Assembly: GCA_050176585.1 (NCBI GenBank) | Contig: JBFXHX010000062.1 | Location: 1 to 17,390, forward strand | DNA length: 17,390 nucleotides | Reading direction: 5' to 3' | Source of the DNA: CAYYWP01 sp050176585 | GTDB lineage: Bacteria > Desulfobacterota > Binatia > HRBIN30 > CADEER01 | Shown: positions 1 to 6,017 of the stretch, piece after piece | Layout: every line of letters starts with the position of its first letter | Numbering within the stretch: position 1 is the first letter of the stretch | Program-made: the position numbers and the translations under genes | Notes under the pieces: generated by a model | The model's database searches: none | Told to the model about the DNA's origin: nothing | The model's input: the letters and a program-made list of their open reading frames with translations, nothing else

Positions 1-11
1 GGGGAGCTCGC

Positions 12-524
12 ATGCAGCGAAAGTCCTATGTCCTCGTCCTCATCGCGCTTGCGCTCGGGTGCAGCTCGTACGAGCCGCAGCCCGTCGAGAGCAACGCGGT
101 CTTCCGCGCCGCCGCCAGCGGCGTCCCCTCCTGCATGCCGGGGCATGAAGCGGCGCTCGCGCACGGGACGGTGACGATCCGCCCCGGCGAGACGCTCTGC
201 GTGACCGTGCGGAGCGAGGGGCTGGCGCTGGCGCCGGTCGCCGTGGTCGGCGACGCCGATCCGGGCGAAAAGATCGTGTTGCGCTCCTGGCAGGAGCCGG
301 GCTCCGACGACGTGTTTCTGACCGTGCACAACCCGTTTCCCCAGCATCTGAAGTACGGGATCGCCATCCTGCGACCCGGCGAGCGGCGCTTCCAACGCAC
401 CGGCAGCTGTCCCGCGCTCTCGAACCGCTTCGCGCTCGAGCAGTGGCCCTATCCGGTTGCGGCGATCGCGCTCGCCGAGTTCCGCTTGCTCTCCGGGACC
501 GGCGATGCGATCTCGTGCGAGTGA
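12..524 (+). CDS. small putative lipoprotein, function unknown
   Basis: The 170-residue product starts with a short positive n-region (MQRKS), a hydrophobic stretch and a lipobox-like ALGC with Cys17 as the likely lipidated residue, so export and anchoring in a membrane are expected. A GGGGAG Shine-Dalgarno-like sequence at bases 1-6 lies 5 nt before the ATG and supports the start. The mature part holds four further cysteines (in VPSC, GETLC, TGSC and the terminal ISCE), enough for two disulfides in the periplasm. I recognise no family. It reads like a compact beta-rich domain with no catalytic motif that I can see. The next gene starts 67 bp downstream on the same strand, with no evident functional link. 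The 5' context lies outside the window, so operon membership is unknown. Confidence 0.75.
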   Translation: MQRKSYVLVLIALALGCSSYEPQPVESNAVFRAAASGVPSCMPGHEAALAHGTVTIRPGETLCVTVRSEGLALAPVAVVGDADPGEKIVLRSWQEPGSDDVFLTVHNPFPQHLKYGIAILRPGERRFQRTGSCPALSNRFALEQWPYPVAAIALAEFRLLSGTGDAISCE

Positions 525-591
525 CGCGAGCCCGCCGGTGGTCGGCGCGCGCGATGCTCCCATCAGTTGACAAAGCCGGGGCGAGCCCGAC

Positions 592-1797
592 ATGCACGGC
601 GCGGAACACCGCTCGATGCAGTACCCGACTGACGCTCTGGCTTCGCGCTGCGCGCATCTGCGCGCCGACAACCCGCTGCGCGCGCTGACCGAGGTGATCG
701 CCCGCGTCCCGGGCGGGATCAACCTCGGCCAGGGTGTCTGCGACCTCGGCTCGCCGCACCCGCTGGTGGAAGGCGCGATCCGGTCGATCGGCGGCGGCGA
801 GGACCGCCAGACCTACACGCACTACTCCGGGCTGCCCGATCTGAAGGAGGCGATCCGCGACAAGCTGCGCGCGTTCAACGGGCTCGAGTGCGCGGACGAC
901 GAGGTGATGGTCACGTCGGGGTCGGCGGCGGCGCTGACCGCTGCCGCTCTCGCGCTGTTCGAGCCGGGCGACGAGGTGATTCTGCTCGAGCCGTTCTACT
1001 CCTATCACCGCTCCGCGCTGATGTTGCTCGGCTGCCGGCCGGTGTGCGTCCCGTTGCGGGCCCCCGGCTTCGAGCTCGATGTCGAGCGGCTGCGCGCCGC
1101 CCTGAGCCCCCGCACGCGCGCGCTGCTGATCAACACCCCGGGCAACCCGACCGGCAAGGTGTTCACCCGCGCCGAGCTGGAGGCCATCGCGCGCGTGCTC
1201 TCCGGCACGCGCGTGCTCGTCCTGACCGACGAGGTGTACGAGTACATGTGCTTCGACGGCTTGCGGCACATCTCGCCCGCGACCATCGCCGGATTGTCCG
1301 CGCGCACCGTGACCATGGGGAGCTTCAGCAAGACGTTCTCGATCACCGGGTGGCGCGTGGGTTATCTGGCCGGCCCGCCGCAGATCGTGGAGATGGCGGG
1401 ACGCGTCTTCGACCAGATCGCGATCTGCGCGCCGCGGCCGCTCCAACGCGGCGTGGCGAAGGCGCTGCGCGAGCTGCCGGAGTCGTTCTACGGCGAGCTC
1501 GGCGCCACCTACGAGCGCAAGCGCGACCGCTTTTGCGCAGCGCTCGCGGCGGCCGGGTTCCGTTTCAGTAAACCGGCCGGCGCCTACTACGTGCTCGCCG
1601 ACTATCGCGAAGTGCTCGGCGACATCGAGCCGTACGCCGCGGCCATGCGGCTCATCGAGCGGCTCGGCGTCAACGGTGTGCCGGGCGACGTGTTCTATGA
1701 GGACGGCGCGGGCGTGCGCTCCATCCGGTTCCAGTTCGCGGTCGAGCCGGCGGTGCTCGACGAAGTGTGCCGGCGGCTCGCGCGCCTGGCGGCCTGA
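592..1797 (+). CDS. PLP-dependent class I/II aminotransferase
   Basis: A 401-residue fold-type I aminotransferase, the usual length for the aspartate aminotransferase superfamily (subgroup I). Landmarks: the substrate-loop region around INLGQGVCDLGSPHP near residues 43-57; an S-G-S phosphate-binding turn in 'VTSGSAAALTA'; NTPGNPTGKVF, with the Asn that contacts the PLP O3'; LTDEVYEYM, with the Asp that pairs with the pyridine nitrogen; SFSKTFSITGWRVGYL, with Schiff-base Lys247; and Arg379 in RSIRFQF, the usual alpha-carboxylate-binding arginine. It should transfer an amino group between an amino acid and a 2-oxo acid in the cytoplasm. The overall look resembles the kynurenine/methionine/aromatic aminotransferase branch, but substrate cannot be read from sequence. 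The ATG at 592 has a weak GGGGCGAG 6 nt upstream; an ATG at 616 is a possible alternative start. The 128-bp gap to zwf suggests a separate unit. Confidence 0.93.
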   Translation: MHGAEHRSMQYPTDALASRCAHLRADNPLRALTEVIARVPGGINLGQGVCDLGSPHPLVEGAIRSIGGGEDRQTYTHYSGLPDLKEAIRDKLRAFNGLECADDEVMVTSGSAAALTAAALALFEPGDEVILLEPFYSYHRSALMLLGCRPVCVPLRAPGFELDVERLRAALSPRTRALLINTPGNPTGKVFTRAELEAIARVLSGTRVLVLTDEVYEYMCFDGLRHISPATIAGLSARTVTMGSFSKTFSITGWRVGYLAGPPQIVEMAGRVFDQIAICAPRPLQRGVAKALRELPESFYGELGATYERKRDRFCAALAAAGFRFSKPAGAYYVLADYREVLGDIEPYAAAMRLIERLGVNGVPGDVFYEDGAGVRSIRFQFAVEPAVLDEVCRRLARLAA

Positions 1798-1877
1798 GGG
1801 CTCACGCCGGCCGCCGCGCACCAGGCGGGCCGTGGAACGCGCGGCTTCAAAACCCCAGCTTGCAACGAGGCCGGTGC

Positions 1878-1900
1878 GGGCGTAACTCGCAGCTACGCCC
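1878..1900 (+). promoter_or_regulatory. hairpin just upstream of zwf ribosome binding site
   Basis: GGGCGTA at 1878-1884 and TACGCCC at 1894-1900 form a perfect 7-bp stem with a 9-nt loop, 11 nt before the zwf Shine-Dalgarno sequence. No T-tract follows, so it is not a classical intrinsic terminator. It could be a weak terminator for the aminotransferase transcript, an operator, or a leader structure. Only the pairing itself is seen directly. Confidence 0.35.
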
Positions 1901-1911
1901 TGCGCGGCGCC

Positions 1912-1919
1912 AAGGAGAG
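1912..1919 (+). promoter_or_regulatory. Shine-Dalgarno sequence fixing the zwf start
   Basis: AAGGAGAG lies 6 nt before the ATG at 1926. It decides between this start and the in-frame upstream extension that runs back to 1767, which overlaps the aminotransferase gene and has no comparable site. Confidence 0.75.
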
Positions 1920-1925
1920 AGGCTG

Positions 1926-3536
1926 ATGGAAGCCCCAACGCCCGGCGGCGTATCGGTTCGGGTGAGCCGTCCACGAGAAGAGGAGCGCCCGGAGTTCCTG
2001 CGCGCCGAGGACCCCGTCACGGTGGTGATCTTCGGCGCCTCCGGCGACCTCGCCCGGCGCAAGCTCATTCCCGCCCTGTACCATCTCCACCGGTCCAGCT
2101 GCCTCCCGGCGCGCTTTGCCGTGATCGGCATGGCGCGCACGGAGCAATCTGACGAAGCGTACCGCGCCGGCATGCTGCAGGCGCTGCGCGAGCGCGTGGG
2201 CCAGGACGTGTCGGAGGACGACCCGCTGATCCGGTCACTCTACTACATCGCCGGCGATGCCGACGACCCGAAGGCGTTCGCCGCCCTGCGCGACAAGATC
2301 GAGGCCGTGGAGCGCGAGCACCAGCTGCCCGGGAACCGCCTCTACTATTTGTCGGTCGCGCCGGCGTTCTTCGCCGTGATCGTCAAGCAGCTCGCCGCCG
2401 CCGGCCTCATCCATCCGCCCGACGCGCCCCTGTGGTCGCGGGTGATCATCGAGAAGCCGTTCGGCACCGATTTGAACAGCGCGATCGCATTGACCGCGGC
2501 GATCCGCCAGGTGCTCGACGAGAGCCAGATCTATCGGATCGATCACTACCTCGGCAAAGAGACCGTCCAGAACATCCTGGCGTTCCGTTTCGGCAACGCG
2601 ATTTTCGAGCCGCTGTTCAACCACCGCTACGTCGACCACGTGCAGATCACGGTCGCCGAGACGCTCGGCATGGAGGGCAACCGCGGCGCGTACTACGACA
2701 AGGCGGGCGCGCTGCGCGACATGGTCCAGAACCACATGATGCAGCTGCTCTGCCTGATCGCGATGGAGCCGCCGGCGGCGATCGATGCGCGCTCGGTGCG
2801 CGACGAGAAGGTGAAGGTGCTGCGCGCGCTGCTGCCGATGTCGCCCCAGGAGGTCGCGAACTGGACCGTGCGCGGTCAGTACGGCGTCGGCGAGCGCAAC
2901 GGCGAGATCGTCCGCGGATATCGGCAGGAGCCGGGCGTCGACCCGAACTCGTACACCGAGACGTATGTCGCGATACGGCACAAGATCGACACGTGGCGCT
3001 GGGCGGGCGTGCCGTTCTTCCTGCGCACGGGGAAGCGCCTTGCGGAGCAGCTCACCGAGATCGCCATGCGCTTCAAACGGCCGCCGATGCTGCTCTTCCG
3101 CGAGATGGCCGAGCGCGAGGGCCTCGAGCCGCCCCAGCCGGTGTCCAATTATCTCGTGCTGCGCATCCAGCCCGATGAGGGCATCAGCCTCTCCTTCGCG
3201 TGCAAGCGCCCGGGGATTCGCATGCGGCTGGAAGAGGTGACGATGGACTTCCGCTACGGCCGCGTCTTCCAGCAGCGCTCGCCCGAGGCATACGAGCGGT
3301 TGCTGCTCGATGCGCTGCGCGGCGATCAATCGCTGTTCACGCGCTCGGACGAGGTCGAATACGCCTGGCGCTTCGTCTCGTCGATCCACGATGGTTGGGC
3401 GAGGATGCCGCCGCCGACCTTCCCGAACTATTACCCGTTCACCGACGGTCCCGCGGAAGCGGAGCGGCTGATGGCCGGGACCACCGCGCACTGGCGCAAC
3501 CTCACGGAGGCAGCGCGCCGGGGCGACCCCTGCTGA
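1926..3536 (+). CDS. zwf: glucose-6-phosphate 1-dehydrogenase
   Basis: A 536-residue enzyme that oxidises glucose 6-phosphate to 6-phosphoglucono-1,5-lactone with NAD(P)+, the entry step of the oxidative pentose phosphate and Entner-Doudoroff pathways in the cytoplasm. The N-terminal Rossmann dinucleotide-binding motif is FGASGDLARRK (residues 36-46). IIEKPFG carries the conserved lysine and proline near the active site. The family signature RIDHYLGKE at residues 204-212 includes the catalytic histidine. The C-terminal half carries the typical FFLRTGKRL and the substrate and tetramer segments. The protein is slightly longer than the usual ~490-510 residues because of an N-terminal extension of about 28 residues before VTVVIFGASG. 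glk begins 6 bp after the stop, so the two are almost certainly cotranscribed and act in sequence on glucose. Confidence 0.97.
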   Translation: MEAPTPGGVSVRVSRPREEERPEFLRAEDPVTVVIFGASGDLARRKLIPALYHLHRSSCLPARFAVIGMARTEQSDEAYRAGMLQALRERVGQDVSEDDPLIRSLYYIAGDADDPKAFAALRDKIEAVEREHQLPGNRLYYLSVAPAFFAVIVKQLAAAGLIHPPDAPLWSRVIIEKPFGTDLNSAIALTAAIRQVLDESQIYRIDHYLGKETVQNILAFRFGNAIFEPLFNHRYVDHVQITVAETLGMEGNRGAYYDKAGALRDMVQNHMMQLLCLIAMEPPAAIDARSVRDEKVKVLRALLPMSPQEVANWTVRGQYGVGERNGEIVRGYRQEPGVDPNSYTETYVAIRHKIDTWRWAGVPFFLRTGKRLAEQLTEIAMRFKRPPMLLFREMAEREGLEPPQPVSNYLVLRIQPDEGISLSFACKRPGIRMRLEEVTMDFRYGRVFQQRSPEAYERLLLDALRGDQSLFTRSDEVEYAWRFVSSIHDGWARMPPPTFPNYYPFTDGPAEAERLMAGTTAHWRNLTEAARRGDPC

Positions 3537-3542
3537 CGCGGC

Positions 3543-4529
3543 ATGTCGATCTGCGTCCTCGCCGGCGACATCGGCGGCACGAAGACCAATCTCGCGATCT
3601 ACGCGCTCGCCGAGCACGGCAAGCTCGCGCCCGTGCGCGAAGCGTCGTTCCCGAGCCGCGAGTACCAGCGGTTCGACGATGTCGTCGCGGCTTTTTTGCC
3701 GGGCGCCCACGAGCGCATCGCCGCGGCCGCTTTCGGCATCGCCGGACCGGTTCTGGGCGGTGTGGTGCAGGTGACCAACTTGCCGTGGCGGATCGAAAGC
3801 GCGGCGCTCGGGCATGCGATGGGCTGTCCGAGCGTGCGATTGATGAACGATCTCGAGGCGACCGCGTTCGGGGCGCTGTCCGTCGGGGCGGATCAGCTGG
3901 TGACCCTCAATACCGGCCAGCCGAGGTTGGGCAATCGCGCCGTCATCGCTGCGGGCACCGGGCTCGGCGAGGCGCTGCTGTTCTGGGACGGCAAACGGTA
4001 TCACGCGAGCGCGACCGAAGGCGGTCACGTGGACTTCGGCGCGCGCGACGAGCGCGAGCGCGAGCTGCTGCGCTTCCTCAGCCGGCAGTACGGGCGGGTG
4101 TCGTGGGAGCGCGTACTCTCCGGACCCGGCCTCCACAACATCTTCCGCTTTCTCGACGAGGAGGTGGGGCGATCCGTGCCGCCCGCGGTGCGCGAGCGGA
4201 TGGCGCGGGAGGACCCGAGCGCGGTGATCGGCGAGCTCGGAGTGTCGGGCGGCTGCCCGGTATGCGTGGAGGCCGTCGAGCTGTTCGTCAGCCTGTACGG
4301 ATCGCAAGCCGGCAACTTCGCCCTCACTGCGATGGCGGTCGGCGGCGTGTACGTCGGCGGCGGCATCGCGCCGAAGCTGCTGCCCAAGCTGCAAGACGGC
4401 CGCTTCAAGGCGTCGTTCGTCGCCAAGGATCCGCACCGCGCGTGGCTCGAGCAGGTGCCGGTGCACGTGCTGCTCGATCCGAAGACCTCACTGCTCGGCG
4501 CCGCCTACGCGGCCGCCGAGCTCGTGTAA
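3543..4529 (+). CDS. glk: glucokinase (Glk family)
   Basis: A 328-residue ATP-dependent glucokinase of the E. coli Glk family (not a ROK kinase; the ROK CxCGxxGC zinc motif is absent). It phosphorylates cytoplasmic glucose to glucose 6-phosphate, the substrate of the zwf product encoded just upstream. The phosphate-1 loop is GDIGGTKTN (residues 8-16). NDLEATAFG carries Asp103, the expected catalytic base. AAGTGLGEALL is the phosphate-2 region. TEGGHVDFG (Glu159, His162) matches the glucose-binding segment, and the C-terminal GGVYVGGGIAPK is the adenosine motif. The ATG at 3543 follows the zwf stop by 6 nt with no strong Shine-Dalgarno of its own, so translational coupling to zwf is likely. 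The gene ends just before an inverted repeat shared with the convergent HAD gene. Confidence 0.95.
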   Translation: MSICVLAGDIGGTKTNLAIYALAEHGKLAPVREASFPSREYQRFDDVVAAFLPGAHERIAAAAFGIAGPVLGGVVQVTNLPWRIESAALGHAMGCPSVRLMNDLEATAFGALSVGADQLVTLNTGQPRLGNRAVIAAGTGLGEALLFWDGKRYHASATEGGHVDFGARDERERELLRFLSRQYGRVSWERVLSGPGLHNIFRFLDEEVGRSVPPAVRERMAREDPSAVIGELGVSGGCPVCVEAVELFVSLYGSQAGNFALTAMAVGGVYVGGGIAPKLLPKLQDGRFKASFVAKDPHRAWLEQVPVHVLLDPKTSLLGAAYAAAELV

Positions 4530-4548
4530 GAGTTATGCAAGGCGAAGG

Positions 4549-4586
4549 CGCGAAGGTCTGAATCATCATACCTCCGCACCTTCGCG
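4549..4586. terminator. inverted repeat between convergent glk and HAD gene
   Basis: CGCGAAGGT at 4549-4557 pairs perfectly with ACCTTCGCG at 4578-4586 across a 20-nt loop. It lies between two convergent stop codons (glk at 4529, HAD gene at 4594), the expected place for a bidirectional terminator. There is no T-tract. The arm resembles palindromes at 14276-14292 and 14963-15004, so it may equally be a REP-like dispersed element. Confidence 0.5.
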
Positions 4587-4593
4587 TTGAGCG

Positions 4594-5280
4594 CTAACGC
4601 AGGAGATCGAGCAGCTCGGCCAGCCGCGCGATGCGCGGGCAGTCGACCTCGCCGTAGAGACCCAAGGGGTCGATCAACACGGCTTCCATGCCCGCGTTGC
4701 GCGCGCCGCGCACGTCGAGCTCGTAGATGTCGCCGACATAGATCGCTTCCGCGGCGGCGACGCCGCACGCCTCCAGGGCGAGGTGGAAAATGCGCGGATC
4801 GGGTTTCTCGAACCCGACCTCGTGCGAATCGATGATCGCGGCGAAATGCCCCGCGATGCCGCTGGCGGCGAGCGCGGCGGCGACGCGCCCGTCGGCATTC
4901 GACACCGCGGCGAGCGTGAGCCCCCGCGCGCGCAGCGCGGCCAACACCTCCGGCGTGTCGTCGTGCATCACGCGCCACAGCGCCGCGCGCCGGTTTTCCG
5001 CCGTGATCAACTCGGTGAGCGCGGCGTGCGCCGCGTCCGGTACGCCGAGCGCTCGCAGGATGATCTCCACGTACGGCACCTGGCGCATGGCGTCGGTCCC
5101 CGCCGGCCCGGTGCGGAACAGCGCATCCAGCGCGGCCTTGGACCGGTACTCGGCGACCGCCACCTCGCGGGCCGTCGCGGAGTGGCCGCGCTCGGCCAAC
5201 AACGCGGCGATCCACGCGTGATCGACGTGGTGCAGCGTGTTGCCGACGTCGAACAGCACGGCGCGCTTGGACTCGAACAT
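4594..5280 (-). CDS. HAD-family hydrolase
   Basis: A 228-residue haloacid dehalogenase-superfamily protein with an alpha-helical cap between motifs I and II (subtype I). Motif I is LFDVGNTL with nucleophile Asp11; the usual second Asp (D+2) is Gly13. Motif II is AVSNADG (Ser127), the motif III lysine is in GFEKPDP (Lys159), and motif IV is YVGDIYELD (Asp184, Asp189). It probably cleaves a phosphate ester or a carbon-halogen-like bond on a small molecule in the cytoplasm; substrate is unknown. The start at 5280 is chosen because MFESKRAVLFDVGNT begins right at the family core, whereas the upstream in-frame extension is intergenic-looking. Its first 45 bp belong to a 383-bp direct repeat and recur as a truncated copy at 10596-10640. 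Ancestrally it stood divergently next to the monooxygenase gene. Confidence 0.88.
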   Translation of the reverse strand: MFESKRAVLFDVGNTLHHVDHAWIAALLAERGHSATAREVAVAEYRSKAALDALFRTGPAGTDAMRQVPYVEIILRALGVPDAAHAALTELITAENRRAALWRVMHDDTPEVLAALRARGLTLAAVSNADGRVAAALAASGIAGHFAAIIDSHEVGFEKPDPRIFHLALEACGVAAAEAIYVGDIYELDVRGARNAGMEAVLIDPLGLYGEVDCPRIARLAELLDLLR

Positions 5281-5348
5281 CCCAGCCCGGGTAGCAAGTC
5301 CGCGCCGATCGCTCCAGCGGGGAGGCGCGCCCGCGCTACCGCTTTGGG

Positions 5349-5367
5349 GTGCATCCAGCTGGTGCAC
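5349..5367. promoter_or_regulatory. imperfect palindrome in the HAD/monooxygenase divergent region
   Basis: GTGCATCCAGCTGGTGCAC is a palindrome with a CCAGCTGG core and GTGCA/TGCAC outer arms, broken by one unpaired T. It lies about 70 bp upstream of the HAD start and 135 bp upstream of the monooxygenase start, where a regulator operator would be expected. It is duplicated at 10709-10727. The operator role is inference. Confidence 0.3.
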
Positions 5368-5441
5368 GGCCCGGATTCGTGACACCTCTGCAGCGTTTAC
5401 CGCGCGAACCCGGAGCGGGAGCGGTCAGGAGAGGGGATGAG

Positions 5442-5492
5442 ATGGCGCACCTGAAACGTGCCGTGTTCGCGGCCTGCTGCGCGGGCGAGTAG
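5442..5492 (+). other. leader ORF of 16 codons, left-repeat copy
   Basis: This is the duplicate of the short reading frame MAHLKRAVFAACCAGE at 10802-10852, in the same frame as the truncated monooxygenase copy that begins at 5502. The AGGAGAGG ribosome-binding-like sequence upstream is also duplicated. See the right-hand copy for interpretation. Confidence 0.3.
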
Positions 5493-5501
5493 CCGGTCAC
5501 C

Positions 5502-5663
5502 ATGTCCGTGCCAGCTTCTGTCGATGTCCTGGTCGTCGGTGCCGGGCCGGTCGGGTTGACGCTCGCCGCGCAGCTCGCGCGCCGCGGGCTCGCGTGCTCG
5601 GTCATCGACCGCGCGATGCGCATGATCGCTGCTTGGCGACAACGACGGCAATTTCGGTCTTGA
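5502..5663 (+). pseudogene. truncated 5' copy of the FAD monooxygenase gene
   Basis: The first 39 codons duplicate the start of the intact monooxygenase at 10862, including the Rossmann motif VVGAGPVG, with one residue difference (Ala for Pro at position 5). At base 5618 homology stops abruptly, and the frame continues for 14 unrelated codons to a TGA at 5661. The 53-residue product has only the first beta-alpha-beta unit of the FAD-binding domain and cannot be functional. It marks the left junction of the inserted segment. Confidence 0.9.
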
Positions 5664-5666
5664 TGT

Positions 5667-5749
5667 GCGAAAGATGCGGCGTCGTTCGGTGCGGCTGGCG
5701 ATGAGGTGGTCCAAGGCCCCAGGGTAATCGAGTCGAAGGCACGTGACAT
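5667..5749 (-). pseudogene. 5' remnant of a RAYT (REP-associated, IS200-like Y1) transposase
   Basis: Read on the minus strand, ATG at 5749 gives MSRA. After a one-base deletion the frame continues LRLDYPGALDHL, IASRT and ERRRIFR. This matches the well-known N-terminus of RAYT/TnpA-REP transposases (typically M-[AP]-R-x-L-R-[IL]-[ED]-Y-P-G-A-x-Y-H-[VL], then R-R-x-I-F). The tyrosine that usually precedes the His is Asp here. Homology fades near 5667, and the HUH motif and catalytic tyrosine are missing, so this is a dead fragment. It abuts the left junction of the insert. RAYT enzymes mobilise REP palindromes, and REP-like palindromes occur elsewhere in this window. Confidence 0.68.
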
Positions 5750-5763
5750 CGAATAGGAAGAGA

Positions 5764-5775
5764 ATCCGTACGGAT
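5764..5775. repeat. 12-bp perfect palindrome upstream of the RAYT remnant
   Basis: ATCCGTACGGAT is self-complementary over 12 bp and sits 14 bp upstream of the RAYT remnant start codon. It may be part of the original promoter or of an associated REP. Nothing more can be said from sequence. Confidence 0.3.
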
Positions 5776-6004
5776 CTATGTCCAGGTCACTGTCAAGTCG
5801 TGCAGGTCGTTCCAACGTCCTACTTGTTCCCCGTTCTCGCCGGGTGACACGCGGCCGGCAGCGTCTGACGGCATCTCCGGCGGCGGAACGGCCGTAGTGA
5901 GGCGTTCGAAATCGGAGGCGTCCTGCAAATCGCCGCTTTTCGACTGAACCCCGGAGGAGTAGCGTAGCGGTAGGGAATCCTGACCGGTTCGTAGTGTCCC
6001 AGAC
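5776..6004. other. non-coding or degraded stretch before the large secreted-protein gene
   Basis: I see no recognisable gene here. A minus-strand frame stays open across it and into the start of the large gene (6105 down to 5776), but it matches nothing I know and has no convincing start. The stretch presumably contains the promoter of the large gene; I could not pick out a confident -35/-10 pair. Confidence 0.4.
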
Positions 6005-6017
6005 GGGAGTGGGTCGC

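Larger units (their letters stand above)
5236..5618. repeat. 383-bp direct repeat, left copy
   Basis: Identical to 10596-10978 at an offset of 5360 bp except at three positions that I count (5386, 5391, 5514). It contains the first 15 codons of the HAD gene (minus strand), the divergent intergenic region and the first 39 codons of the monooxygenase gene (plus strand). In this copy the HAD gene is intact and the monooxygenase copy is cut off. The boundaries are sharp: the bases immediately outside differ between the copies. Confidence 0.97.

Noticed and set aside
567..595. TTGACA at 567-572 as a sigma-70 -35 box for the aminotransferase gene.
   Set aside because: No acceptable -10 hexamer lies 16-18 bp downstream (the bases there are ACATGC), and the site would leave almost no leader before the start codon.
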